This document shows positions 1 to 8,440 of a stretch of DNA of 64,000 nucleotides, piece by piece. Source of the DNA: Eremococcus coleocola DSM 15696. Its GTDB lineage: Bacteria > Bacillota > Bacilli > Lactobacillales > Aerococcaceae. Positions within the stretch are counted from its first letter, which is position 1. Every line of letters starts with the position of its first letter. The stretch covers positions 1 through 64,000 of the forward strand of contig NZ_AUAT01000010.1 in assembly GCF_000428865.1 (NCBI RefSeq), in the 5' to 3' direction. A program made the position numbers and the translations under genes. The notes beneath the pieces were generated by a model, which did no database searches, was not told where the DNA came from, and saw only the letters and a program-made list of their open reading frames with translations.

Positions 1-1
1 T

Positions 2-373
2 CAAGTATGGGACTATTATAAAAGTAAAGCCAAAGAATACTTAGAAAGCGATTCAGGTTGCCAACTATATGCTCAACGTAAAATAGAAGTTGAGCCTGTT
101 TTTGGTCAAATGAAGCGCAATTTTGGTGTACGAAGAGTTCATGTAAGAGGAAAAATTGGGGTTTCAAATGATATTGGAATCCTGTTAATGGCAATGAATT
201 TAACCAGATTAGCAGAAATGATAAGAAGAAAAGGAAGGGGACCTCTTTTCTTTTCTTATATTTTATTAAAATTAATAAAAACCGAGAAACATCTCATCTT
301 TTTGAAATGTTTGTCGGTTATTTTTGAGACTTTTTGCCCAGCCTCTTTTTTTGAAATAATTTTTCATTCTTAG
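2..373 (+). CDS. IS1182-type transposase, C-terminal part (truncated by window start)
   Basis: The frame is open from base 2 and ends at a stop at 371-373, so only the C-terminal ~123 residues are visible. The segment VEPVFGQMKRNFGVRR, followed by a V-RG-V-NDIGILLMAMNLTR tail, is the conserved end of the DDE transposases of the IS1182 family. The glutamate of VEPVF is the likely third acidic catalytic residue. The last ~40 residues are rich in F, I and K and may be readthrough into the end of the element. Whether the full element is intact cannot be judged from this window. Confidence 0.8.
   Translation, partial: QVWDYYKSKAKEYLESDSGCQLYAQRKIEVEPVFGQMKRNFGVRRVHVRGKIGVSNDIGILLMAMNLTRLAEMIRRKGRGPLFFSYILLKLIKTEKHLIFLKCLSVIFETFCPASFFEIIFHS
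281..318 (+). repeat. Hairpin in the tail of the IS element
   Basis: ACCGA-AAACAT at the left pairs with ATGTTT-TCGGT at the right, followed by a T-rich run. It lies inside the last codons of the transposase frame. It could be part of the right end of the insertion sequence or a terminator for the transposase. The target-site duplication cannot be seen because the other end is outside the window. Confidence 0.4.
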
Positions 374-490
374 AGAAGTACTTTGCAAATTTTTACAAAC
401 TACTAATTATTTCAATTTTTCCTAATGATAAAATTATGTGTTTTTTTATTGAATTTAATATAAACATAATGATCAAATATTGTTATAGCA

Positions 491-519
491 TTGATGTTTT
501 TGCTTAAACAACTTATAAT
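491..519 (+). promoter_or_regulatory. Sigma-A type promoter of the decayed peptidase gene
   Basis: TTGATG (491-496), a 17-base spacer and a perfect TATAAT (514-519). It points at the pseudogene starting at 617 and has survived the decay of that gene. Confidence 0.65.
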
Positions 520-521
520 CA

Positions 522-535
522 AGTTAGCGCTTACA
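522..535. promoter_or_regulatory. cre operator (CcpA site), full consensus match
   Basis: The minus strand reads TGTAAGCGCTAACT, which fits the Bacillus-type cre consensus TGWAARCGYTWNCW at all 14 positions. It sits a few bases downstream of the -10 box at 514-519, about where transcription should start, which is a typical place for repression. This implies the now broken peptidase gene was under carbon catabolite repression. Confidence 0.75.
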
Positions 536-616
536 TCACGTTATAATCATTTTTGCTGGCCAGCAGATAGAAAAATCAAATGATGGATCCGCTAAGTATT
601 TGAGAGGAATTTTTCT

Positions 617-899
617 ATGGTTAACAAAAAATTGACATGACTATCAACCCTAGCAATTGCAGCAATAACAATGACAAGCTTAAGTCCCAGCTTACCGCTC
701 TTGTGGCAAGATAGTCAGCTGACCGCTGTCCTCGCCCAAGAATCTAAGGATGAAATCCCAGGCTACCAAGAAGATTTCTTCCAAGCGGTCAATAAGGAAT
801 ATCTTGATTCAAAGGCTTCATAGAATTCATCAAAGTTCTGGTATCAAGGAAGGCGACCCAATGTATATGAAACCAGAAGATCGGATTATTTTCTGGTAG
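617..899 (+). pseudogene. Remnant of a secreted M13 family metallopeptidase (PepO-like), internally deleted
   Basis: An ATG at 617 with GAGAGG upstream opens a signal-peptide-like frame that hits TGA at 638-640 and then stays open to 823. It contains PGYQEDFFQAVNKEYLDS, like the start of the M13 (neprilysin/PepO) peptidase domain. In another frame, ending at the TAG at 897-899, is GIKEGDPMYMKPEDRIIFW, which resembles the extreme C-terminus of M13 peptidases (KEGD-MY-PEDR--W). The ~600 residues expected between them, including the HExxH zinc site, are absent. So the gene has one nonsense codon and one large internal deletion. The family call is from memory of the motifs. Confidence 0.7.
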
Positions 900-944
900 A
901 ATATACCTAAATTTAGCGTCTCTTTTATAATTTATACTCCCTTT

Positions 945-998
945 TTGAGCGGGTCAGACTTAAGGAAATATTTTTCTTGGGTCTGTCCCGCTCTTTTT
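945..998 (+). terminator. Rho-independent terminator after the peptidase remnant
   Basis: GAGCGGGTCAGAC (947-959) pairs with GTCTGTCCCGCTC (981-993) with one mismatch around a ~21-base loop, then TTTTT follows. It lies 46 bases after the last remnant stop codon. Confidence 0.75.
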
Positions 999-1099
999 GG
1001 ATAAATTTAAATCAGCCAATGAAGATAAATGCCAGTATCTAGCTATTTAACCTTAAATTCGGTAAAATAAAAGCAGAAGTTACTAAAGGAGAATCACTA

Positions 1100-2086
1100 A
1101 TGGCATCCTATTTAAATAAATATCCCCACCTACAAGCAAATATTAAACAAGTCCAGGCTTTGATTGATCAACGTGTAGTGGTGGCCAACCCCCAAATCAC
1201 CCAAGCTGTCCAAGCCCTCAACGCAGCTGGCGGTAAATTCCTCCGTCCTGCCTTCTTTTTTTTATTTACAGAATTTGGACCTGGGGTTAAAGATCACACT
1301 CAAAAAGAAAAACTCTTAAAGGTTGCAGCTTCTTTGGAAATTCTCCATATCGCAACCCTGATTCATGATGATATTATTGATGATTCCCCCCTCCGTCGGA
1401 GTCAGGTAACGATTCAAGCTAAGTTTGGTAAGGATGTTGCGGTCTATACGGGGGACTTACTCTTCACTATTTTCTTTGAACTAATCCTAGAAACCATGCA
1501 GGCCTCTGATTTCATGGCTATCAATGCCCAAGCCATGAAGAAAATTCTGATGGGCGAGCTCGACCAAATGCAACTCTATTATAAGCAAGATCAAACCATA
1601 GATGATTATCTCCAAGCCATTGCCGGTAAAACAGCCGCCCTCTTCGCCCTAGCAGCCCAAGAAGGAGCTTACTTTGGGGGCGCTGATAACCACGTGGTTG
1701 CTTTGGCTGAAACCATTGGATACAAGATTGGTATGGCTTTTCAAATCTTAGATGATATTCTGGATTATTCTGCTTCAGCCGAGACCTTTACCAAACCGGT
1801 CTTGGAAGACCTAGCCCAAGGCATCTACAGTCTCCCTCTCTTAATTGCTATAGACCAACACCCCGATTACTTTGGACCGCTCCTTAGCAAAACACAGACC
1901 ATGACCCAAGCAGACATGGAAGCAGTAGCCAAAGGTGTGGTTGATTATGGCGGTTTGGATGGCGCCCGCCAGATGGCCCGGTCTTATACCCAAGAAGCAC
2001 TAGCAGCCATCGATTCCTTACCTGATAACAAGTCCAAACAGACTTTAAAACAATTGACCCAGTATCTATTGAAACGTAAATTATAA
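1100..2086 (+). CDS. Polyprenyl diphosphate synthase (heptaprenyl/octaprenyl type)
   Basis: The enzyme of 328 residues should chain isopentenyl diphosphate units onto an allylic primer to make the long side chain of menaquinone or demethylmenaquinone. The visible hallmarks are GGKFLRP (44-50), the first aspartate-rich motif DDIIDD followed by SPLRR (90-100) and the second motif DDILD (218-222). The start has AAAGGAGAA six bases upstream. It is the only plus-strand gene in a respiratory block whose minus-strand members are cydABDC, ndh and menA. MenA would use its product. The small HepS/HepI partner subunit of Bacillus-type synthases is not seen here. Chain length cannot be told from sequence by eye. 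Confidence 0.88.
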   Translation: MASYLNKYPHLQANIKQVQALIDQRVVVANPQITQAVQALNAAGGKFLRPAFFFLFTEFGPGVKDHTQKEKLLKVAASLEILHIATLIHDDIIDDSPLRRSQVTIQAKFGKDVAVYTGDLLFTIFFELILETMQASDFMAINAQAMKKILMGELDQMQLYYKQDQTIDDYLQAIAGKTAALFALAAQEGAYFGGADNHVVALAETIGYKIGMAFQILDDILDYSASAETFTKPVLEDLAQGIYSLPLLIAIDQHPDYFGPLLSKTQTMTQADMEAVAKGVVDYGGLDGARQMARSYTQEALAAIDSLPDNKSKQTLKQLTQYLLKRKL

Positions 2087-2092
2087 GTAAGT

Positions 2093-2129
2093 GGCTCCTT
2101 GGTTTTTATGGCCAAGGAGTTCCTTTTTT
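2093..2129 (+). terminator. Terminator of the polyprenyl synthase gene
   Basis: GGCTCCTTGG pairs with CCAAGGAGTT around a short T-rich loop, followed by CCTTTTTT. It begins right after the stop codon. Confidence 0.8.
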
Positions 2130-2177
2130 ATAAAAAATTATTATTCATTTGGACAGGCGTAGGCTCCTAGCGACTCA

Positions 2178-2256
2178 TCTTGCCAAATGCTTGCGAAAAC
2201 TCTATTCTTCGCAACGCTTCTTGCCAAAATACTTGCGAAGATTTATTTCTTAGCAA
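2178..2256. repeat. Two imperfect tandem ~38-base repeats between convergent genes
   Basis: Units at 2178-2215 and 2219-2256 both follow the pattern TCTTGCCAAA-GCTTGCGAA, then an AT-rich stretch, then C-GCAAC or TAGCAAC. The period is 41 bases. They lie between two terminators, so they are probably not coding. Nothing else is evident in 2130-2300. Confidence 0.5.
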
Positions 2257-2301
2257 CTCCTTAACTCAAAAACCCTAAAAAACACCAATCCCCTCAAAAT
2301 G

Positions 2302-2335
2302 AAAAATCGTTACCAGCGAACTGGTAACGATTTTT
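2302..2335 (-). terminator. Terminator of the cyd operon (works in both directions)
   Basis: ATCGTTACCAG and CTGGTAACGAT form a perfect 11-bp stem with a CGAA loop. An A-run precedes it and a T-run follows, so it can end transcription from either side. It lies just after the cydC stop. Confidence 0.85.
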
Positions 2336-2344
2336 GTCATAATA

Positions 2345-4111
2345 TTAAACTAAGCCATCATCAATGGCCTTCAATTGTTGGTAACGGGCATTAGATTGGG
2401 CCAGGTCAGCCGGGGACCCTTCCATTTCAAGGACCCCATCTTCGATAAAGAGAACCCGGTCTACAGACTCAATCCCCTTCAAATGGTGGGTAATCCAAAT
2501 TAAGGTCTTTCCTTCCAGAGCGACCATAAAGGTATCAATCAAGGCTTTTTCTGTGATGGGGTCTAAGCCCACCGTTGGTTCATCCAGCAAAACAATCGGT
2601 GTATCGGCCAGGAGAATCCGGGCCAAGGCCAGACGGTGGCGTTCGCCCCCAGAAAAACGGAGACCGGCTTCATCAACCATGGTATCCAGACCATGGGGCA
2701 GACTTTCAACCATCGGGTTCAGGCCGACTTGGTCTAAGACTTGCCAGACTTGATCTTCACTGGCTTGAGGATTAGCCAAACGAACATTATCCAGGATGGT
2801 TGTATTAAAAAGATAAGGTTCTTGATGGATAACGCCCATATAGGCGGCCATATGGTCACCTAAGGCTGCTACGGGGACTCCGCCTAAGTCAATTGACCCT
2901 TGACTAGCTGTTAGGTCACCCCGCATTAAGGCCGCCAAGGTAGATTTACCAGACCCGGACCGACCCAAGAGGGCAATTTTTTGCCCTTGAGGAATGGTCA
3001 AATTAAACTTTTGCAGAATAAGCCGGTCTGTGCCAGGATAGACAAAACTCAAATCACGAATGACCAAATCATAAGGAACTTGAGGTGTCTTATCAACAGT
3101 CAAAGTGTCTAGATCAAAACTGTCGTCCTCGACTTGAGGTAGGTCATTGAGCCGCACTAAAGAATCTGCATAGACATTGGTTTCTTGGACCGCAGCCGAC
3201 AAGCCGGCAAAAGCATCCACAACCGGGAAAATAGCTAAGACAAAGGCCCCAATCCAGTTGGCGGCACCACCATGACTGCCGACAAATTGGTTAGACGCCC
3301 AGACCAGGGTCACCAAAGCCAAACCGCCATAGACCATTTCAAAAATAAAATTCCGCCGGTTATTAAAGTGCCGTAAGCCAGCTTGGACTGCTTGAAGCTT
3401 ATCTTCATGCGCTTCATGGAGACTTACATATTCTTGACTCCGTTGGGAAAAAATCCAGTCGGCTATGCCCAAGACATTATCAGTTAAGTCAGTGTAAAGG
3501 GCATTTTTGATGGTTTTTTCCTGACTTTGTCGGGCCCCATTCGCTAAGACCGACCATAAAGGTAAGGCTAACAAAATCAGAGCAAAATAAAGTAAGACAA
3601 AAATAGCAAAGGGCAGCGATACAAAACCTAAAGCCACCACAATAAAGAAGTAAAGGATCCATGCAATAATGGTTGGAAAGATGGTCCGTAAGTATAGATT
3701 TTGGAGGTGGTTAATATCTTCAGCTAGCAGCCCCATCACATCCCCCAAACGATAATCGCGCTTGAGGAAAATAGCAATACCTTCTAAGCTTTGATAGAGT
3801 TTGAGTCGCAACTTAGAAGTCATCCGCAAGACCCAATTGTGGCTGGCCAAGCGTTCTAAATAACGAAAAACGGGGCGGCCAATCCCAAAGGCTCGGGTTA
3901 AAACAATCGGTACATAAACTAAGAGAATATTTTCTGGTTCCGATGCGGACTTAGAAATCAGGAAGCCTGAATTGAACATCAAGGCTCCACCCGCAAAGAA
4001 GGTTAAAAAACCCAAAAAGAGGGCTAAGCCCAAGATAAACCGGTATTGAGAAAAGAAGGGTTTGACCCACTGGTCCCCCTTTAAGTGGTTAAATAAAGGT
4101 ATTTTAGTCAT
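2345..4111 (-). CDS. cydC: Thiol reductant ABC exporter subunit CydC
   Basis: One half of the heterodimeric CydDC ABC exporter that sends cysteine or glutathione out of the cytoplasm and is needed to assemble cytochrome bd. The N-terminal ~330 residues hold six membrane segments. The ATPase domain has Walker A GRSGSGKST, signature FSGGERHR and Walker B IVLLDEPTVGLD. I chose the ATG at 4111, not the in-frame start at 4129, because GGGGGGAG lies five bases upstream. The start overlaps the 3' end of cydD by eight bases, which suggests translational coupling. It is the last gene of cydA-cydB-cydD-cydC. Confidence 0.93.
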   Translation of the reverse strand: MTKIPLFNHLKGDQWVKPFFSQYRFILGLALFLGFLTFFAGGALMFNSGFLISKSASEPENILLVYVPIVLTRAFGIGRPVFRYLERLASHNWVLRMTSKLRLKLYQSLEGIAIFLKRDYRLGDVMGLLAEDINHLQNLYLRTIFPTIIAWILYFFIVVALGFVSLPFAIFVLLYFALILLALPLWSVLANGARQSQEKTIKNALYTDLTDNVLGIADWIFSQRSQEYVSLHEAHEDKLQAVQAGLRHFNNRRNFIFEMVYGGLALVTLVWASNQFVGSHGGAANWIGAFVLAIFPVVDAFAGLSAAVQETNVYADSLVRLNDLPQVEDDSFDLDTLTVDKTPQVPYDLVIRDLSFVYPGTDRLILQKFNLTIPQGQKIALLGRSGSGKSTLAALMRGDLTASQGSIDLGGVPVAALGDHMAAYMGVIHQEPYLFNTTILDNVRLANPQASEDQVWQVLDQVGLNPMVESLPHGLDTMVDEAGLRFSGGERHRLALARILLADTPIVLLDEPTVGLDPITEKALIDTFMVALEGKTLIWITHHLKGIESVDRVLFIEDGVLEMEGSPADLAQSNARYQQLKAIDDGLV

Positions 4112-5822
4112 GGTCTCCCCCCATCGCATGTTTTAAGGCGTAAAAATGCCCTTTTTTATCCATTAATTGGTCATAGCTCCCCACTTCCACCATTTGTCCC
4201 TGGTCTAAGACTAGGATTAAATCCATTTGTTTTAACCAGTGGAGTCGGTGGGTCGCTAGGAAGACCAAGCGGTCTTCCATTAAAGGCAGCATTTTTTCTT
4301 TTAATTCTACTTCCGTTTCAATATCCAAATGGGCCGTAGGTTCATCTAAAAGCATAACCTTACGATCTTGGTCCAGGAAGGCCCGAGCTAAGGCAATCCG
4401 TTGGGCTTGACCACCTGATAGCGGTCGGGCCCCATTCCCAATCCGGGTCTCAATCCCTTGGGGCAGCTCTGCCACTAGGTCAGTTAATCCCACTACCTCA
4501 ATAGCCTGGCGCACTTGGTCGTCACTGGCCTGACTTTGGTAAAAACGGATATTATCGGCTAAGGACATTTCAAAGACATAGGGACTTTGGGGGATATACA
4601 GCAATTGCTTCCGCCAATCCACTTGGTTGAAGTTGGGCAAGTCGCTGCTATCCATTTGAATTTGGCCCTGAGCCTTATCCAAAAATCCCGCCAATAAATT
4701 AATCAAGGTTGACTTACCTGATCCCGACATCCCAACCACACCAATCTTTTGGTAGCCTTGGACTGAGAGGTCCTTAATATCTAAGGCTATTTTGTCTCCG
4801 TAAGCCACTTGGAGGTCCTTTAAGTCAAGTTGACTTTGGTCAGACCATTCACCAATGGCCTGACTAGGCCCTTCAATGGAGTCTTGGTTCAAGATGGATT
4901 GAATGGCAGTCATGGTGTTTTTGCCATCCAGGGTAGCATGGTAGTCGGATGAAAAATCCCGCACAGGCAAAAAATAATCCGGCGCGATCACCAAGACCGT
5001 CAAGGCTGGTAGTAATTCCATATGCCCATTAATTAAGCGCAAACCTAACATCACCGCCACGATTGCAATCGACAAGGTAGTAAAAAAGTCTAGAGCAAAG
5101 GTTGACAGAATCCCAATACTCAAGGTCGACATGGTCGCTTTGCGGAAATCTTCTGACGTCTCATAGATTTTTTGACCGTAAGCTTTGGAAACGCCAAAAT
5201 ATTTCAAGGTTGCAATCCCCCGCAAGGAATCCAAAAAATGGTTGGAAAGAACTTGGTAGGATTGGTATTGTTTATCAGCTTTAGACTTGGCCGCTAAGCC
5301 TAGAATAATCATAAAGATAATAATCAAGGGAAAGACCGCTAATAGAATTAAGGCAGACCGCCAATCTAAGTAAGCCACGAAGGCTAAGATGACCCAGGGA
5401 ATAATCGCCATATTCATCATCTTATTTAAAATCAAGTGTAGATAATTCTCCACTTGACTGATGCCATCCAAGGCCATGGTAATGACATTCCCAGACCCTT
5501 CTTTTTGCACGATTTGGGGACCTAAGTCAAATAATTTCTCCAATAATTGGGTCCGTAATTTTTTAGCCTGGTCGGCGGCATAAGTATCTAAGCGTTGATC
5601 TTTTACATAGTTAATTAAATGGCGGCCTAAATGGCTAACTACAAATAGTAATATAAATTTCACTTGAGCACCGAGACTTTGACCCAGCCAGAGACCCGTG
5701 ATGGCCGCTGATAATCCAAAGGCTTGTCCAATGATAAAGAAAGCTTGTAGGATATCTAATCCTGCAAGCAATCCTAATAATTGTTTAATTCCGGACAAGC
5801 GCATAACGGCTTTATCCAGCAT
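4104..5822 (-). CDS. cydD: Thiol reductant ABC exporter subunit CydD
   Basis: The other half of the CydDC exporter, with an N-terminal transmembrane domain (about residues 10-310) and a C-terminal ATPase. Walker A is GMSGSGKST, the signature LSGGQAQR and Walker B VMLLDEPTAHLD. The start at 5822 is preferred to 5837, since GGGGAGG lies six bases upstream of ATGCTGG. The gene overlaps the end of cydB by 11 bases and the start of cydC by eight, so the three genes are made as one unit. The D/C naming follows the usual Firmicutes order, in which the gene directly after cydB is cydD. Confidence 0.93.
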   Translation of the reverse strand: MLDKAVMRLSGIKQLLGLLAGLDILQAFFIIGQAFGLSAAITGLWLGQSLGAQVKFILLFVVSHLGRHLINYVKDQRLDTYAADQAKKLRTQLLEKLFDLGPQIVQKEGSGNVITMALDGISQVENYLHLILNKMMNMAIIPWVILAFVAYLDWRSALILLAVFPLIIIFMIILGLAAKSKADKQYQSYQVLSNHFLDSLRGIATLKYFGVSKAYGQKIYETSEDFRKATMSTLSIGILSTFALDFFTTLSIAIVAVMLGLRLINGHMELLPALTVLVIAPDYFLPVRDFSSDYHATLDGKNTMTAIQSILNQDSIEGPSQAIGEWSDQSQLDLKDLQVAYGDKIALDIKDLSVQGYQKIGVVGMSGSGKSTLINLLAGFLDKAQGQIQMDSSDLPNFNQVDWRKQLLYIPQSPYVFEMSLADNIRFYQSQASDDQVRQAIEVVGLTDLVAELPQGIETRIGNGARPLSGGQAQRIALARAFLDQDRKVMLLDEPTAHLDIETEVELKEKMLPLMEDRLVFLATHRLHWLKQMDLILVLDQGQMVEVGSYDQLMDKKGHFYALKHAMGGDHD

Positions 5823-6837
5823 AATGATCCTCCCCAACCACCGGCATGGTCACTCGTTTTCTAAAGATGTAATAAGCCCATACCGTATAAGCTAAAACAA
5901 AAGGTAAAAGGGTCAAGGCAATAATTGACATTACCTTCAAAGTATAAGGAGATGAAGAAGCATTTTGGATTAAGAGATCATATTGAGCACCTAAGGATGA
6001 AATCATCACCCGTGGGAAAAGTCCTTGGAATAGCAAGACTACCACAGCGACTAATGAAAGACCGGAGCTGAAGAAGGCAATGCCTTCAGCCCCCTTAAAG
6101 GTTGCCCAATGGGCAATTAAGGATAGGACCACAATGATGACTAATAAGGCGAGCGTCATCACAGGGTGAAGACTTAAGAAATCCGTCTTAAAGGCTAAGA
6201 GTAAGGCAAAGGCCACCAAGCCTGCATATAAGACCCAATACAAGGCCTTCGCATATTGACGGGCGCGTTCTCTAATCGGACCTTCGGTCTTCAAAGCAAT
6301 ATAGTTCATGCCATGTAAGTAACATAAGAGGGTCATGGCAACACCCCCTACCAATGAAAAGAGATTAACATAATCGCCAAATTGGGCGGTCATATTACCA
6401 TCTTGGTCAATCGGCATACCTTGAACCATGGCGATAAACATCAAGCCAAAGAAGAAAGGTACAATAGCAGAACCTATCGATAAGGTCCAATTCCAAATGT
6501 TTTTCTTAGCTGGGTCCACTTTATGGCGGAATTCAAAAGAAACGCCCCGAATAATCAAGCCAACTAGGATAATTAACAGAATTAAATAGAAACCTGAGAA
6601 AAGACTGGCATACCAATAAGGGAAAGAAGCAAACATGGCGCCCCCTGCCGTTAAGAGCCAGACTTCATTGCCATCCCAAACGGGACCAATGGTCTGTACC
6701 ACTTGATCCTTTTCAGACTCACTATGGGCTAAGGTCTGAACTGCCATCCCAACCCCAAAGTCAAAGCCTTCAAGGAAGAAGAATCCTGAAAAGAGGACCC
6801 CAATTAGAACAAACCAAATAAGTTGTAGTGTTGACAT
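5812..6837 (-). CDS. cydB: Cytochrome bd ubiquinol/menaquinol oxidase subunit II
   Basis: A 341-residue integral membrane subunit with about eight or nine hydrophobic segments. The opening LIWFVLIGVLFSGFFFLEGFDFGVG and the PVWDGNEVWLL motif (near residue 50) are hallmarks of CydB. With CydA it forms the quinol oxidase that reduces oxygen to water. Its start codon shares one base with the cydA stop (TAATG), a classic coupling junction. In lactic acid bacteria bd oxidase normally works only when haem is supplied from outside. No haem synthesis gene is in this window. Confidence 0.95.
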   Translation of the reverse strand: MSTLQLIWFVLIGVLFSGFFFLEGFDFGVGMAVQTLAHSESEKDQVVQTIGPVWDGNEVWLLTAGGAMFASFPYWYASLFSGFYLILLIILVGLIIRGVSFEFRHKVDPAKKNIWNWTLSIGSAIVPFFFGLMFIAMVQGMPIDQDGNMTAQFGDYVNLFSLVGGVAMTLLCYLHGMNYIALKTEGPIRERARQYAKALYWVLYAGLVAFALLLAFKTDFLSLHPVMTLALLVIIVVLSLIAHWATFKGAEGIAFFSSGLSLVAVVVLLFQGLFPRVMISSLGAQYDLLIQNASSSPYTLKVMSIIALTLLPFVLAYTVWAYYIFRKRVTMPVVGEDHYAG

Positions 6838-8264
6838 TAGATTGTCCCCCTTCCACTAGCCATTTGACTTGGTGCTACTTGTGTTCCAACTAAATCTTCA
6901 AAGACAGGTCCCTTATCTAGTTCTCGTTTAATTAAGCCAATTAAAACAATGGCTAAACTAGAGAAGAGAATGAAATAAACTATATTTGAAATTAAGAGGG
7001 AGGTTACAGACACATTAGGTGAAACTGAATCAGCAATGGTGAAAAGTCCATAAACAGTCCATGGATAACGACCTTGTTCGGTAATGATCCAACCAAAGGT
7101 ATTGGCAATAAATGGTGCAAAGGTCATTAAGAAAGTGAGTTTCAACATCCAAGGTTTTGAATAAAGAATTGGATTTTTCTTACGAGTGAAGAATAAGCCT
7201 AAGCCAGCTACTAGAATCATTAAGGCACCAAAACCTGCCATCAAGCGGAAACCATAGAACATAAGGTTAACCATTGGGTAATAATTATTATCATCCCCAT
7301 ATTGGGCGACCAATTCTTCATTGGCTGTATTCATTCCTTTAACTGAACCTGAAAGTGAATGGTAAGAAAGAATGGAAAGCATATAAGGAATCTTAATGCC
7401 AAATACTTGTTTCTTTTGGGCTTCATCGGCCCAGGCAATGACTGACCAAGCAGCGGGGTCACCTGAATCTTCATAATCCCCTTCCATAGCGGCAAATTTC
7501 ATAGGTTGGTCTTCAATTAAGGCTTGCATTTGTAAGTCACCTGAAGCCACTGAAGCTAAAGAGCCGGCTAAGGTTAAGACCAAGCCAAGACGTAAGGATT
7601 TTTTAAATAGGTTCGATTCTTTAAGATCGCTGGTTTTTACCTTCAAGAGTTTAAAGGCGGATAAACCAGCCACTATGGCCCCACCTAAAGTAAAGGCCCC
7701 AAAAATAACATGGGTGAACTCATAAATAAATTGTGGATTGGTCATTAAGGCTGGGAAGTCTGTCATTTGGGCCCGGCCGTTAATAATTTCATAACCCACA
7801 GGGTGTTGCATAAAGGCATTGGCCATGAGAATCCAGGCTGCTGATAAGAGTGACCCAATAAATACCAACCACATAAAAACATTATGTAATTTAGGACTGA
7901 TTTTTTCATTGTCCCAGGTAAACATCCAAAGACCAATAAAAGTTGATTCCATAAAGAAGGCTAAGAGGGCTTCAACTGCTAGCGGCGCCCCAAAGATATC
8001 TCCTACAAAGCGGGAATAGTCAGACCAGTTCATCCCAAATTGGAATTCTTGGATAATCCCAGTCACTACCCCTACAGCGAAGGAGAGTAACATAATGTTC
8101 CCCCAGAACTTGGTCATAGTTTTATAGACTTCTTTTTTTGTGACCACGTAAAATGTTTCCATAATAGCTACTGCTAAGGCCGTTCCAATTGAAAATGGCA
8201 CGAAGAAGTAGTGAAAAATCGTGGTCATGGCAAATTGAAATCGTGCAAGATTTTCGATTGTCAT
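6837..8264 (-). CDS. cydA: Cytochrome bd quinol oxidase subunit I
   Basis: The haem-bearing subunit, 475 residues. The start at 8264 (MTIENLARFQFAM) is chosen over 8300 because AGAGGA lies just upstream and CydA proteins start like this. His18 in TTIFHYFF is the expected haem b595/d-side ligand, and the histidine in EFTHVIFGAF the expected haem b558 ligand. The quinol-loop GRYPW motif near residue 390 matches the short Q-loop type of Firmicutes. First gene of the cydABDC unit. A strong hairpin sits in its leader at 8304-8359. Confidence 0.95.
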   Translation of the reverse strand: MTIENLARFQFAMTTIFHYFFVPFSIGTALAVAIMETFYVVTKKEVYKTMTKFWGNIMLLSFAVGVVTGIIQEFQFGMNWSDYSRFVGDIFGAPLAVEALLAFFMESTFIGLWMFTWDNEKISPKLHNVFMWLVFIGSLLSAAWILMANAFMQHPVGYEIINGRAQMTDFPALMTNPQFIYEFTHVIFGAFTLGGAIVAGLSAFKLLKVKTSDLKESNLFKKSLRLGLVLTLAGSLASVASGDLQMQALIEDQPMKFAAMEGDYEDSGDPAAWSVIAWADEAQKKQVFGIKIPYMLSILSYHSLSGSVKGMNTANEELVAQYGDDNNYYPMVNLMFYGFRLMAGFGALMILVAGLGLFFTRKKNPILYSKPWMLKLTFLMTFAPFIANTFGWIITEQGRYPWTVYGLFTIADSVSPNVSVTSLLISNIVYFILFSSLAIVLIGLIKRELDKGPVFEDLVGTQVAPSQMASGRGTI

Positions 8265-8303
8265 GTTTTTTCCTCTTTTCTGAAAAATCACTCTAAGCAA
8301 GTT

Positions 8304-8359
8304 GGGGAGTGGACAGGAAGTGACATTACCTAATTGTCACTTAATCTGCCTGACTCCCT
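8304..8359 (-). promoter_or_regulatory. Large hairpin/palindrome in the cydA leader, candidate operator
   Basis: Outer arms GGGAGT (8305-8310) and ACTCCC (8353-8358), then CAGG/CCTG, then an inner palindrome AAGTGACA (8318-8325) and TGTCACTT (8335-8342) with nine bases between. No T-run follows on either strand, so it is not an ordinary terminator. It lies between ndh and cydA. The half-site TGTCACTT occurs again at 10601-10608, just downstream of the menA promoter. This could be a binding site for a redox regulator or an RNA structure; neither is proven. Confidence 0.6.
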
Positions 8360-8440
8360 CACTTAAAGTATATTTAATATTCCTAGTTAGTCCCACGTTT
8401 AAATCAAAGTCGAACAGAAGATAGGTATATTAATTCATTA

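Noticed and set aside
2178-2256. CRISPR-like repeats
   Set aside because: Only two imperfect units with three bases between them and no cas genes.
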